Of a DNA stretch of 64,000 nt, positions 27,530-53,600 are shown piece by piece. This DNA is from Chrysemys picta bellii (taxonomy: Eukaryota; Chordata; Testudines; Emydidae). Position numbers and translations under genes: made by a program. A model generated the notes under the pieces. The model was given only the letters and a program-made list of their open reading frames with translations. It made no database searches and was not told the origin of the DNA. The stretch spans positions 7,192,998-7,256,997 of the forward strand of contig NC_088791.1 of NCBI RefSeq assembly GCF_011386835.1. Direction: 5' to 3'. The first letter of the stretch is position 1, and the number at the start of each line of letters is the position of its first letter.

Positions 27530-27922
27530 AGGTTTCAGGGTAGCAGCCATGTTAGTCTGTATCGTCAAAAAGAACAGGAGTACTTGTGGCACCTTAGAGA
27601 CTAACAAATTTATTAGAGCATAAGCTTTCGTGGGCTACAACCCACTTCTTCGGATGCATATAGAGTGAAACATATATTGAGGAGAAATATATACACACAT
27701 ACAGAGAGCATGAACAGGTGGGAGTTGTCTTACCAACTCTGAGAGGCCAATTAAGTAAGAGAAAAAAACTTTTGAAGTGATAATCAAGGTAGCTCAGTAC
27801 AGACAGTTAAAGAGTGTGAGAATACTTACAAGGGGAGATAGATTCAATGTTTGTAATGGCTCAGCCATTCCCAGTCCTTATTTAATCCTGAGTTGATTGT
27901 GTCTAGTTTGCATATCAATTCC
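27530..27922 (+). mobile_element. Second Penelope-like copy, truncated
   Basis: It begins GGTTTCAGGGTAGCAGCC and follows the 25854 copy closely (CTTAGAGACTAACAAATTTA, AGCATAAGCTTTCGTGGG, CTCTGAGAGGCCAATTAA) until GCATATCAATT, where it stops. It retains the terminal segment that the 25854 copy lacks at its left end. GC-rich sequence follows directly. Confidence 0.8.
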
Positions 27923-28650
27923 AGCAGGGGCAGCAGGACAGGCTGGGACGCAGACACCTCCACCGCGCCTCTCGCCGGCCCGTTTCACTTGCCTGCCTGC
28001 CTGCTGCTTAGTCCAGTGCACGGGGCCGCCAGCGCCAGCCTGACGGAGAGTTCCGGCAGCCAGCAGGACCCAGCCGCAGCAGAACGCCCCAGCATCGGCC
28101 GGCTCCGAGCATGCACGCTCCGCCTTACTTTCACTTCTAGGTTCCGGCTGCCGGCCCCTTGCCAGCTGGGGTCCTGGTGGCCAGCAGCCGGAACCCCCAG
28201 AGCAGCGGCGGGCTGAGCGGGGCCAGCGGCTGGGACCCCAGAGCAGCAGTGGGCTGAGCGGCTCAGCCTGCTGCCGGTCTGGAGTTCCGTCCGCCAGCTC
28301 CTGCCAGCCGGGGTTCCAGCCGCTGGCCCCGCTCAACCCACTGCCGGCCCAGGTTTCCATCCATCCAGGCCAGCAGTGGGCTGAGCGGGACCGGCGGCCA
28401 GGACCCTGGGCTGGCAGCGGGCTGAGCAGGGCCGGGGCCCCGCTCAGCCCGCTGCCAGTCTGGGGTTCCGGCCGCTGTTCCTGCCAGCCGGGGTCTCAGC
28501 CGCCGGCTCCACTCAGCCCGCTACCGGCCTGGGGTTCCCTTCACCCAGGCCGGCAGCAGGCTGAGCGGGGCTGGCGGCCGGGACCTCGGCGTGCCATTAA
28601 AAATCTGCTCGTGTGCCACCATTGGCATGCGTGCTGTAGGTTGCCGACCC
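27923..28650 (+). mobile_element. GC-rich hAT-like remnant
   Basis: About 680 bases of GC-rich sequence contain CAGCGGGCTGAGC and its reverse complement many times, so direct and inverted copies are mixed. The right end (AAAAATCTGCTCGTGTGCCA ... GTAGGTTGCCGACCCCTG) is the terminus of a known hAT-type turtle repeat. The matching left terminus is absent; the sequence abuts a Penelope-like copy at 27922. Confidence 0.5.
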
Positions 28651-28944
28651 CTGACCTATAACATTTAATTAATTCAGCATATTATACTTAACTATTTACA
28701 CTAACATACAATAAGTGCTGATCTAAGGAGGGGAAGATCTCATACACACCACAGGTATCCAGTTTTATTTACAGGCGAAACTCATACATTCTTGGATCGT
28801 AAATAAGATTAGACTTACACAAACACCACAATTCCCTCTGGATCATCTCAAGGTCCTTCTGCTCTGTCAGAGAGTGATGACTACTGGTGGCTTCTCTAGT
28901 TTCTAGGCTGAGATACCTCTCTCGCTGCTGCAGTGTCTCAACTG

Positions 28945-29012
28945 CTGAGGAAGAGCTAATTCCCGAGACAACCAGCAGGAGGCGCCGCGCTGGTGAGTCG
29001 TCATCCGCTACA
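28945..29012 (+). repeat. 3' end of the LTR family also present at 54551-55244
   Basis: GAGCTAATTCCCGAGACAAC and CAGGAGGCGCCGC recur at 55182-55220. The piece ends ...CCGCTACA, matching the TG...CA border of the complete copy. Only the end of the LTR is recognisable. Confidence 0.6.
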
Positions 29013-29031
29013 GGTAGTCACTAAAATATGC

Positions 29032-29979
29032 TGTGAGTTGCGGATCGCCCAGATATTAGCTCCCCAGAAACAACAAGGGAGGTAACCCACACCTGGGCAG
29101 GTGTCAAACCAGCATCAACAGCCATTGTCCAGCAAGGGAGTTACAATTCAATGACTCACTTGTGCAAGACCACAACAGGGGAATTGCCCAACCTTGCCTG
29201 GTGGCTCAGCAATGCCCAGATGTGCTTGGACTTATGTTCTCCAAGCACATGGAATGAGGATATAAAATGGGGCAGAGGCTGCATAGTTTATCCTTTCTCC
29301 TCTCCCTCCTACACTGAAGGCAATGAGGAGAATAATGGAGCTGAGGAGACTGGTTCCCAGGCTACCAGGGAGAGCCTGCATATGTAAGACTGTAACCAAC
29401 CTGCAGTATCCAGCGGGGTGAGAAAAACTGCTTAGTCCAGATATTGCCTAGTTTAATAAGGTTGAGAATTTAGACTGTGTGCTTATCTTTTATTTTCCTT
29501 TGGTAATTACTCTGACTTTTGCCTATCACTTATAATCACTTAAAATCCATCTTCTGTAATCAATAAACTTAGTCTAGTGTTTATCCTGACCAGTGGGTTT
29601 GACTGAAGTGCTTGGTAAATCGGCTCAGGTTACAAAGGCTGGTGCATTTCCACTTTCCATTGAGGAAATGGTGAATCAATTAATAAACTTGAATTGCTCA
29701 AGAAAGGGTCTGGAGGAGTTGCAAGATAATATATTCTGGTGGTACAAGGCTGGGAGCTGGGGGGATTTGGCTGGTGCCTTTCTCTGCGTGATTTGTGAGC
29801 GGCTCTGGGAGCATTCATACAATCTGGTTGGGTATGGGGCTGCGTATGTGGTTGTACTGAGTGGTAACAGCATCTGGAGGGGTTCGCTGCTTGTCACCAG
29901 TAAGTTACTGACAGAGACAACCCAGATTAGTGAGTTAAAGGGGCACAGTCCCAGGTCGCACCCTGGCAATCCTGTCACA
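29032..29979 (+). repeat. Probable solo LTR, 948 bp
   Basis: Borders TGTGAGTTGC and CCTGTCACA give TG...CA with a short inverted TGTGA/TCACA. TATAAAA lies at 29261-29267 and AATAAA at 29562-29567, a believable U3/R/U5 arrangement. No clear target duplication, primer site or pol sequence was found beside it. Confidence 0.5.
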
Positions 29980-29999
29980 ACACCATTTTGAGGTGAGAA

Positions 30000-30700
30000 G
30001 ACTGGGTGGGAGTGGAAGACTGGGACATTAAGGGGAGCAGCAACAGAGAGAGGAACAGTGTAGGGGGGACCCAGAACTGCAGCTGACCATCAAACACATA
30101 TTTAGCAGTAGCAGCTGTGCCAGCCACCCAAAGACAGGAGCAGTGGGTGCCCACAACAGGCACATAGTAAGAAGAGACTGTTGCCCTGGGGAAGGGAGGA
30201 AAGAGAAGAAGGGAGTGGAAGATGGAGCTATAGAGCCAGCCCATCGGGGTGGTGATCAAAGGGTTTCAGATGTTCTGGAAGCCCTTCAATCTTTGATCCG
30301 TTTCCCAAACATCGGAACAAAAGCAACAGAAACATAAAAATGAAAACAGAATTATTGTGCGACATTAGGGGCCCAATCCTAGGAGGCACTGATTTTCCTG
30401 AGCTCCCATGAACTTGAAATGGAGTTGAAGGCACCCAGCACCTCACAGGAACAGGTCTAAAAACCTAAACACATAAAGTTTGGAGCAAATGCAACTTCAC
30501 AACATAATACAATAGGTCTTCTTTGTGCTTAGATTACACATCCATGTTACTATGGTTTCAAGAATGTCATCAGCATGTTCTGACCACTTCTTGTGACAGC
30601 TCTTGAGACAAATAAATGTCAACAATAGGTTACCAAGGTACCACATGATGCATTAGAATCCACCCTGACCTCTTTCATCAGATTTCCTAAGAGAGAAACG
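30000..30700. other. SSMEM1 upstream region, little recognisable
   Basis: Apart from the inverted-repeat MITE at 30367-30456 I see no gene or element. There is no CpG island and no clear TATA box before the SSMEM1 start. Confidence 0.4.
30367..30456 (+). repeat. Ancient inverted-repeat MITE upstream of SSMEM1
   Basis: GGGCCCAATCCTAGGAGGCA and AGCACCTCACAGGAACAGG are inverted relatives around GAGCTCCCATGAACTTGAAA. It is a known type of short amniote repeat. Confidence 0.45.
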
Positions 30701-30732
30701 ACATTGTGTTGTGTCTTAATCAACTAAACTCA

Positions 30733-33700
30733 ATGGGATTCCCTTTTCTCTATTTTTGGTGGCTTTATTTACATACTGGCCCTGTAGAGGCCATCGCCTG
30801 CCAAGAACCAGATTACAAGGAGTGTGACGGGGATGATGAAGACTTTTGTGGGATTGTGGGGCAAATCCTGCTTTCATACTGTATTGGCATTTTGTCTATA
30901 ACTTTCATCAACAACGCTTATAATTGGGTAAGAGTACTATTTTTTAATTGATTTTACCGTGGCAGTGCTTTGAAGCCCCAGTCAGGGATCAGGACCCTAT
31001 TATGCTAGACCCTGTATGCATAAATAACAAAAAAAACTATCCCTGTCCACAGAGTTTACAATGTAAGAAGATATTTTATTATTATTAATTACTATGCTCC
31101 ATCAATGCGCTTGACATCCTCCAATGCAAAGAGAAAACATGGTCTTTGCTCCAAGGAGCTTATAATCTATTATAAACAGACAGCCCAGTTCAGACACAAT
31201 AAACAGGGGGACCACTAGGCAGTTGAAGATCCTGATTCTAATTTTGCTTACCCCTGTGTAAAAATCAAAGGTATCTCCTTGGAAGTCAGTGTTGTAAAAC
31301 GGGCACCCAGCAAATGAGATCAAACTGACGATTCTCCCAGTGGTGCTGATGACTCTTTGCATATAATGGGCCAAATCCTGAAGTTCCTACACATTTCTTA
31401 CTCAGGACTTTTCAAAGAGGCTGTGCGAAGAAGATGCATGTGAATGAAAGCTGCACTGGGGACAGTGGAATGCCCCAATCTTTTTTAAAAACAGTGTGTT
31501 ATTTATAATAATTGTTAATCATCAGTTACTACTCATAAATTGTGCTATGAGGGGCTGAACTGGATGGCTCAAAGGAGTGGTAATGGATTTTTATCCTTCA
31601 CCTCCACATCATTGGTTCAAGTCCAACTCAAGTTTGTATTGAAAGATGTTGCCACCCAAAAACTATCTGGTGGCCCATGAGAAATAAATGTGGGGTCTCA
31701 GTCCAGTTTCCAGTGGACAAATGTTCTCACCACAAAGCTCATTATCACTTATTATCCCTCACCCTTATTGTCAGTCTCAGCACAAAGGCCAAAGACATTG
31801 AACACTCCTCCCATCACTAGAAGGTTTCCTCCTGGTCAGTGTTGAGGCTCAACAGCAGGGCAACATGGAGAAGTTTGCACTGCTGCTGCCACTGCTATAT
31901 GTGTCCTATATGAATAATCGACTTTATTCTCCAGGACAGTCAGGATGACATCTTTCACTAGCCCACTTAAGAAACAATGTTGTACATTGTTGCAGTATCC
32001 ATTGAGTAGAAATTATTAAAAATCCTTCTAAATAGCAAACTCTATACCATTTATTCATGTTTTTCTGAAACACAGATTGACCAGAAATGCCGAGATGAAG
32101 GACTACCTTCTGGCAAAGGGACTAGCAAATCAGAAGGTAAATTTGAGTTCTATTAGGCTATCAAAAGGGTTTTAAAAAGAGAAATAGTGGACTGAGGATT
32201 AAAAAGTAAATGTGATCTCTAAAGAGAAGCATTTTTGGTTGTAAGGGGGTCATAATTCTTCTGTATGAAGCATCAGTGAGGCCCCACATAGAATAATGGG
32301 AAAAATTCTCTCATTTATATATGTGTAAATCCAGAATATCTCCACTGAACTGTATGAACTTCACATGAACTCCAGCATGAACAGAGCTGAATTTGATCCA
32401 GTGTGTACAGATTTGGGTATCTCACCGTTAAAAAGATAGTGATAAAATAGAAAGAATACAAATAAATGCAAAAATGATGATCAACAGATTGGAAGCTCTG
32501 ATGTAAAAGGAATCATGATTAAAGGACTTAAGTAATTGTAACTCAGGGATAGTGTGAATGTGGCCGTCTAACTCCTGGGGAAAAGAGAGGCAGACACTGC
32601 TTGTGCAGGATTCATTGTTTTATTACAGACAGGCTGTTGTTCAGCTTACAGGATACACTGCCCTCCATGCTAAACAATGATTCCCTGATGCAGGAATTGC
32701 CAAGTTTACCTGTAGCCAGCTACCATAGGCTGCACCACCTGAGTACACACAGGCAGGCTGCCTGCAAGTAAGAAATGAGGAATGAGACAAATCTAATCAA
32801 ATTTGGTTTACAAGATGCATCTAAGCCTTTACTTTTACCTATCCATGATCCTCTTCAAGATCCTCCCCATATCTCTGCTTTGCCACTGCCAGTGTTATGC
32901 AATGATTAGGTATCCTGCCTTCTCCTCAGTTCATGCACAGCATCTTCACTACTACAAAATGAGAGTGGTTGCTGGCCTGCCAACCATGGGAGACTGGTTA
33001 ATGTCTGGCAGCACAGATTAGCAGGCTCTGAATCCATGCGGATATAACATGGGCAATGAAGGGAGCTGTAATATTGCTCTAAGGAGACACAGGTTCTCTT
33101 GCCCTGTTTTTAAAGGAATCAAGTGAGAAGAGAAGGTAGGAGGGAAATTCACTAGTGGTGAGTTCCAGGCTCTAGTGGAAGAGCGTGCTGCTTACCTATC
33201 CTTTGGAGGGAGAGAAGGAGAGTTTGCTCCTCCTGGAACAGACTGGATTCAGCACCCAAAACCCATGATCCATTGAAGGCCAAGGCTGCCCATGTTTTGG
33301 CCATGTGTTTGCACAATGCTTCCTTGCCATGTGTCCTTGACTGCTGCTGTCCTACAAGCTTCTGTTTGGGTGTGTGGAGGTGATGGTATAGCATGGTGGG
33401 GCAGCAAGTGTACATGAATACAGACAGGATCTCTGCCTTAGGCTCCCCTTTGTCTGAGAAAGTGAAAGGGAACCTCATAAAGAGGAGACCTATTTTCTAA
33501 GTTGATTAAGGACGTATTACAAGAAGCAGTGGCCTTAAACGAAAGCAGGGCAGGTTAGGATTAGACCTAAGGGAGGTTCCTCAAGGGACGCATGGCCTAC
33601 CATGTTTGGTGTTTTTTAGCTATATGGATGTGGTCTTTATCCACTGATGTAAGCTTTACCCACTGCTGCCTGTGAGGATATATTTTTATATCAGGTTTGC

Positions 33701-36171
33701 CTACTCTCTATCAGCCTTCCTAGCCCTTCAAAGGAAGGAGAACCAGAAGGCACTACCACCATGGAGTAAGGGTCACTATGGGGCAAAATTAGAAAGGCAA
33801 AGGCACAAAATGAGCTCAAACTAGCTACGGGAATAAAGGGAAACAAGAAGACTTTTTATCAATACATTAGAAGCAAGAGGAAGACCAAAGATAGGGTAGG
33901 CCCACTGCTTAGTGAAGAGGGAGAAACAGTAACAGGAAACTTGGAAATGGCAGAGATGCTTAATGACTTCTTTGTTTCGGTCTTCACCGAGAAGTCTGAA
34001 GGAATGCCTAACATAGTGAATGCTAATGGGAAGGGGGTAGGTTTAGCAGATAAAATAAAAAAAGAACAAGTTAAAAATCACTTAGAAAAGTTAGATGCCT
34101 GCAAGTCACCAGGACCTGATGAAATGCATCCTAGAATACTCAAGGAGCTAATAGAGGAGGTATCTGAGCCTCTAGCTATTATCTTTGGAAAATCGTGGGA
34201 GACGGGAGAGATTCCAGAAGACTGGAAAAGGGCAAATATAGTGCCCATCTATAAAAAGGGAAATAAAAACAACCTAGGAAACTACAGACCAGTTAGTTTA
34301 ACTTCTGTGCCAGGGAAGATAATGGAGCAAGTAATTAAGGAAATCATCTGCAAACACTTGGAAGGTGGTAAGATGATAGGGAATAGCCAGCATGGATTTG
34401 TAAAGAACAAATCGTGTCAAACCAATCTGATAGCTTTCTTTGATAGGATAACGAGTCTTGTGGATAAGGGAGAAGCGGTGGATGTGGTATACCTAGACTT
34501 TAGTAAGGCATTTGATATGTTCTCGCATGATATCTTATCGATAAACTAGGCAAATACAATTTAGATGGGGCTACTATAAGGTGGGTGCATAACTGGCTGG
34601 ATAACCGTACTCAGAGACTTGTTATAAATGGTTCCCAATCCTGCTGGAAAGGCATAACAAGTGGGGTTCCGCAGGCGTCTGTTTTGGGACCGGCTCTGTT
34701 CAATATCTTCATTAACGACTTAGATATTGGCATAGAAAGTACGTTTATTAAGTTTGCGGATGATACCAAACTGGGAGGGATTGCAACTGCTTTGGAGTAC
34801 AGGGTCATAATTCAAAATGATCTGGACAAATTGGAGAAATGGTCTGAGTTAAACAGGATGAAGTTCGACAAAGACAAATGCAAAGTGCTCCACTTAGGAA
34901 GAAAAAATCAGTTTCACACATACAGAATGGGAAGAGACTGTCTAGGAAGGAGTACTGCAGAAAGGGATCTCGGGGGTTATAGTGGACCACAAGCTAAATA
35001 TGAGTCAACAGTGTGATGCTGTTGCACATAAAGCGAACATGATTCTGGGATGTATTAACAGGTGTGTTGTGAGCAAGCCACGAGAAGTCATTCTTCCACT
35101 CTACTCTGCTCTGGTTAGGCCTCAGCTGGAGTATTGTGTCCAGTTCTGGGCACCGCATTTCAAGAAAGATGTGGAGAAATTGGAGAGGGTCCAGAGAAGA
35201 GCAACAAGAATGATTAAAGGTCTTGAGAACATGACCTATGAAGGACGGCAAAAAGAATTGGGTTTGTTTAGTTTGGCAAAGAGAAGACTGAGAGGGGACA
35301 GGATAGCAGTTTTCAGGTATCTAAAAGGGTGTCATAAGGAGGAGGGAGAAAACTTGTTCACCTTAGCCTCTAAGGATAGAACAAGAAGCAATGGGCTTAA
35401 ACTGCAGCAAGGGAGGTCTAGGTTGGACATTAGGAAAAAGTTCCTAACTGTCAGGGTGGTTAAACACTGGAATAAATCGCCTAGGGAGGTTGTGGAATCT
35501 CCATCTCTGGAGATATTTAAGAGTAGGTTAGATAAATGTCTATCAGGGATGGTCTAGACAGTATTTGGTCCTGCCATGCGGGCAGGGGACTGGACTCGAT
35601 GACCTCTCGAGGTCCCTTCCAGTCCTAGAGTCTATGAATCTATGGATTACAGTGTGGCTAAGCTATTTTTCTTCTGTTAGTTCCCAGGGACTCTGTCTGC
35701 ATGCGTCACAGCCGCTTCAACGTCGGGGATTTCCCCAGCAAGTTCTTCAATGGGAAAAACAAAAAGCACACCTGCCAGTCCGCTGATCCTGCCCTCGATT
35801 CAGAGATGGCCGCAGCCTGGGCCTATTTAGAAAGCAAGCAAGCAAGGTTCGTCTCAAAGGTCAGCCTGCAGACTGTCTGTGATAGCGACTCCTCAGACAT
35901 AAATAGCCAGAACTTGGATTCAGGGGCATCCTTGGGGAAGGAAAATGAAACAGAATATATCCCCACCACAGCTAGCCTCAGGCAGAGAAAGCTAGAACTA
36001 CTGAAGCTCAGGAATACGGGGAGCCACTGGATCAGCGAACAACCCTGCCTTCACTGCAAAGCCAAGAGGACAAGAAAATGGCTGTCCCAGCATTTCTTTA
36101 ATCCCATGCCACCTCCTCATGGGAAGAGCAGTTCCTTAGAAGAGGATTCCTCCAGGGGTATCACCATGTGA
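30733..36171 (+). CDS. SSMEM1: SSMEM1, serine-rich single-pass membrane protein 1, three exons
   Basis: Exons 30733-30927, 32076-32136 and 35681-36171 join in phase with GT/AG borders to give 248 residues; I recall the human protein as about 244 aa. Exon 1 carries a hydrophobic start ([13 protein letters not shown]), an acidic Cys-containing stretch ([15 protein letters not shown]) and one membrane span ([16 protein letters not shown]). Exon 2 is a short polar linker ([19 protein letters not shown]). Exon 3 is Ser-rich and ends in a conserved tail with a CxxC pair ([21 protein letters not shown]) that resembles the mammalian C-terminus. ATG 30733 is the first ATG of the frame; an upstream GTG was not used. 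Position between TMEM209 and CPA2 matches human synteny. The protein looks fast-evolving and its function is not evident. Intron 2 (3.5 kb) holds a CR1 LINE. Confidence 0.88.
33775..35645 (+). mobile_element. CR1 LINE, 5'-truncated, reverse transcriptase region
   Basis: Frames 33941-34549, 34585-35016 and 34982-35557 encode a CR1 [55 protein letters not shown] stop or shift lies at about 34540, and a frameshift at about 34975. The 3' end (CTCGATGACCTCTCGAGGTC, CCAGTCCTAGAGTCTATGAA) is the standard CR1 terminus. The endonuclease domain is absent. It sits in sense orientation in SSMEM1 intron 2. Confidence 0.92.
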
Positions 36172-36285
36172 CTTGCCTTCATTTGAGCTATATTTGGGTT
36201 TTCGTTTGCTTGAAGCCACTGCACTAGGTAGACAGAACCTGTGTGAAAACACAGCATGGGAGGGTTCAAGGAAATGACTCATTTC

Positions 36286-36311
36286 AATAAAACTTGGCTA
36301 CAGACAATAAA
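36286..36311 (+). terminator. SSMEM1 polyadenylation signals
   Basis: AATAAA occurs at 36286-36291 and again at 36306-36311, 115-140 bases after the SSMEM1 stop codon. Both are well placed for 3' end formation before the CPA2 promoter at about 36.95 kb. Confidence 0.6.
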
Positions 36312-36948
36312 TATACCCAGCACAATGTGCTGGCTAATGTATGTATAAGAGTGTGCTTATTTAAAAATATAAATATCATTGCCTTGGCATGGCTTAGTAA
36401 AGACATCTCTTTCCACAGCAGATGTAACACAGGAGTTCCTCCATCTTAAGTACAGTTGGACAAATTCATTGAGGAACTAAGCCGAACTTCTGCTGAGTAC
36501 CAGGGTGCAACAGGGCAAAATGGCAACAACCGTAGTTACAGGAACAGAGCCACTGCAATACAGAAGTGAGCCATACTTGTGAAAGGGGGTAGGGCCAGGC
36601 TGGGCAGAGCATACGGCAGTGGAGCTCCTATGCATTTCCAACAGGCATTAAGGCTGCCTCCAGCGCCCCTGGGGGAAACACCATCTCCTTCTTGAGGGCT
36701 GAATCTCCTCTAGGGCACATAGAGCTTTGCAGGCAAAGCTTTGAACTTGACACCTTCCTGTGCCAGCTTTGCTGAATTTGGCCCAGCCAGCTGCCAATTA
36801 TCACAACATCAGAGTGCAAAGTACCCTTAGAGGAGAAATTACATCCTTATCTGCCCAACTACCTTGAGAGTTTTGACATATGTGGGAATTCAATCATATG
36901 GGATTCAGATACCACTTTAGTTGAAGAGGGGGGCCACGTCAGGCCCCA

Positions 36949-36956
36949 TATATAAA
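36949..36956 (+). promoter_or_regulatory. CPA2 TATA box
   Basis: TATATAAA lies 55 bases before the CPA2 start codon. This suits a highly expressed exocrine-pancreas gene with a short 5' UTR. Confidence 0.65.
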
Positions 36957-37010
36957 TATGGTCTTGCTTGCTAGATCATCGGTCTTCTGTTTCTGGATAA
37001 CCCTTCAAAC

Positions 37011-50705
<13,695 letters not shown>

Positions 50706-51009
50706 TAGAAGTGGGGAGGCAAATCAACAGTATAAAAAGGATGAAGCCAACCGTCATTTAGAAAACAAACCCCAAATCTGATTCCTTTGTACTTATGTAG
50801 TAGCATATTCAGCTGATGAAAAGCCCTGTGTATGTTCAAACTACTGTGAGATGCATCTGTCTGTAAAGATTCCTTGCTGCACATCTCTTGTCCCTGCCTT
50901 TGCTTTTCCATCTATGGAATTCTTACACAGTGTTAAAATGTTAGGACCAGGCCAATATTCTGTAACAGACCCTTTTGTGGTTCTTCAGAAAGAAACACAG
51001 GTAGCAGCC

Positions 51010-51215
51010 TGTGATTAAAGCAAGAGTAGACTCGTAGACTTCAAGGTCAGAAGGCACCCTCAGGATCATCTCGTCTGACCTTCTGCACATCACAGGCCAC
51101 AGAACCTCACCCACCCACTCCTGTAACAGACCCCTAACCTCTGGCTGAGTTACTGAAGTCCTCAAATCATGGTTTAAAGGCTTCAAGTTACAGAGAATCC
51201 ACCATTTACACTAGT
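51010..51215 (-). mobile_element. CR1-type 3' fragment downstream of CPA2
   Basis: ACTCGTAGACTTCAAGGTCA, CTCGTCTGACCTTCTGCACA and CACAGAACCTCACCCA are a recognisable CR1 subfamily 3' end. Shorter relatives lie near 39010-39085 and 47185-47260. Confidence 0.65.
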
Positions 51216-51924
51216 TTAAATCTGCAAGTGACCCAGGCCTCATGCTGCAGAGGAAGGTGACACCTCCCCCATGGTTCCATCAGAATAGGGTGAAAAATTT
51301 GACTGCCATTATTATTGGTAATTGTGCCCAGTCGGGCAAAAATACAGGCCATTTACCAGCTAGGTGAAGAGGCCGGTGGGGAGACCTGCACTGGGGTGGA
51401 GACAGGAATGTGGTGGGACAGTGACAATGTGGCGGGAGGAGGCTGCTTGTGGGTTCAGAGAAGATGGGAATTATTTGCCTTGGAGAGGAGGAAACATACG
51501 TCCTATGGGCTGTGCGTTTGGCACAGCATCCTGGTCCGGGTTCCAGCAAATCTGTCTCTGTGTAAAACAACTTCAATCTAAGCCTCTATCAGTTACTCCC
51601 AGGATCTGAATTTTTAGCTCATGTCTCCCAATTGCTAAATCCCCAGCACCAGTATTAAACTGCCTTCCTACCCATGTTGACAATCCGGTTTGTACTTTTC
51701 ACCTGACCTTTCTTAGGTTTCCTCAACGTTTCTTCTTTTGCAATGAAAATAAAACTAACTTCCTTCACCTGCGTTCAGAACTGCGATTCTGCAGACCCGG
51801 CACCATCTCTCCTGCTGATATCCCGTCTATGGGGCAGCAACGAGCACTGCGGCTAGTATCCCAGACAGGTCTAACAAGGGCCTTATATTTGAACTGAATG
51901 ACAGCAGTAATTAGCACTTATTCT

Positions 51925-52060
51925 TTGTAACCAGCTAATCAATCCTCACAACACCCTTGTTACACTTGGGAAACTGAGGCTTGGGAAGGTTAAGGGCCAC
52001 ATTTTCAAAAGCAGCAAAGAGTCCTGTGGCACTTTATACTTTTCAAAAGTATCTTCTACC
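51925..52060 (-). mobile_element. MIR-like fragment, minus, with micro-insertion
   Basis: CACTTGGGAAACTGAGGCTT, GGAAGGTTAAGGGCCACAT: the reverse of the MIR core. The 28-bp insert at 52012 lies at its end. Confidence 0.5.
52012..52039 (+). mobile_element. 28-bp Penelope-like micro-insertion
   Basis: CAGCAAAGAGTCCTGTGGCA and the following CTTTATAC match the first bases of the AAAAGCAACAGAGGGTCCTG family. TTTTCAAAAG directly repeats on both sides (52002-52011 and 52040-52049). Confidence 0.55.
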
Positions 52061-53600
52061 TTTGGGGTCCCAGTTATAAACACTGCCTGATTTTCAGTGC
52101 TGATGCGCACTTACAATTGACGTCAACTTATCCAGGGGCCTACATTTAGATTTAGGGGCCTAACTTTAGGCACCCAGGTTTGAAAATGTGGTCTGGGTGA
52201 TATCACTTATCCATCACCGAAATGCAGCTGCATCTGAGGTGGAGCGTGATGGATATTCTTACAGTCTGGCAGTGTATGGGGCCATACAAAGACACAAGGG
52301 TCTGGGGAAGAATTCCCTAGACACAGGAGTATGTGTACAGGGCACAGTGTATGGCTGACCTGCACTGCCCAATGCTACTCCCCCTCATAAGCCCCAGGGC
52401 GGGGGCAGGTTAGGGGCACAAGGGGATGGTGTCAGGGATGAGAGGGGGAGTAGCCGTATCACTGAGTACTACTGGGGTTGCTGTGCAGACCATAGGCAGC
52501 CTGGGGAAGCTGCTGTAAGTCAGAGAAACAGAGACATTTGTTTTCACTTACAACTTAGTCTCGTCAGCAGCTCAGAATGCGGAGGGCACAAAGATTGTAT
52601 ATTTACACTCTCTCCATGAGCAACACCTTTCAAGAAGCACAGCCTAGTATCTAGCCCTTCACATCTATAATCATGACAGGAATATGGTGCTAGCTCTCCC
52701 AGCCTTCTGAGCTAAGAAAAGAAAATCCCCCAAATCTCTACAGAAGTTTAAAAGAACCAGAATGCATTACGCATCCAAGATCTGTACATAGAAACCACCA
52801 TACTCACTACTGAAAAAATAAACACTTATACAAGCTTCCAGACTTGTGGGTCCCTCCATGTGATTACAGGTATTTAGAGTTAAACCAAACCTTTTTGCAT
52901 AACCATCCCTTATATTTCTATAACCCCTTATCTAGAAGAAATGGGCCCTCAGAGACTTTACAGAATGCATATAAAGAAGAAATACAGCTGTTTTGGGGTT
53001 GAAGCAATGCACACATTTATCAGCTGCAATGACACTGCACAAGAGCTTAGGTGGGAAAACAAACTCTTCTCCAACCAAAATTGCAAGAGGCCAGAATGTA
53101 AATATCCTCTATGGGAATGTGATAAGACAATGCTGCTAACATTTGTTCTCTTATGGAACTCACAAAGGCCCTTTAACTGTTCCATGTGGTTGCAGGGTGG
53201 ATTTATGTCCTAGCAGAAAGACAAATGAGAAATCTTCAGTTTATGGTCTTATGCCCTAAATTTATCCTCTCTGGTGAGAACTGGGTATAAAATGCCACAT
53301 TCCTCAAATGCGACTTAGCATTTAGATTATATTAAATCAAGCTTTTACAAAACCTAAGGCCAATAGCGACGTTTCAATGAAATTTAAAATAAAATCCAGT
53401 GGAAATAGTTTTCTTTTAAAATAGATATAGACTCCTGTGCAATACACTGGACTGGTGTATGTGTGTATGTGTGTGTGACCCTCTAGTGGCTAACACACCT
53501 CAAGAATAAGAGCTTCCTACTTCCCCACCAATGGAGTTACTCCTTCAATTCAAGTGCCAAGGGGCATGTGCATTTTGTGTTGAAGCTCCAGTGTCGTCCC
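52060..53600. other. Unassigned intergenic sequence
   Basis: No gene or recognisable mobile element between the MIR fragment and the Harbinger element. The 90-codon frame at 52941-53213 has no features of a real protein. Confidence 0.4.

Noticed and set aside
27878..28360. 160-codon minus-strand frame
   Set aside because: Located in GC-rich hAT-derived repeats; the residues only reflect CAGCGGGCTGAGC-type motifs.
30706..30732. Upstream GTG start for SSMEM1
   Set aside because: A non-ATG start is not expected here. ATG 30733 matches the mammalian MG start, and no ATG lies upstream in frame.
31551..31690. Possible SINE with a B-box-like TTGGTTCAAGTCC
   Set aside because: Only one promoter box is convincing and no second copy was seen in the window, so it is not listed as a feature.
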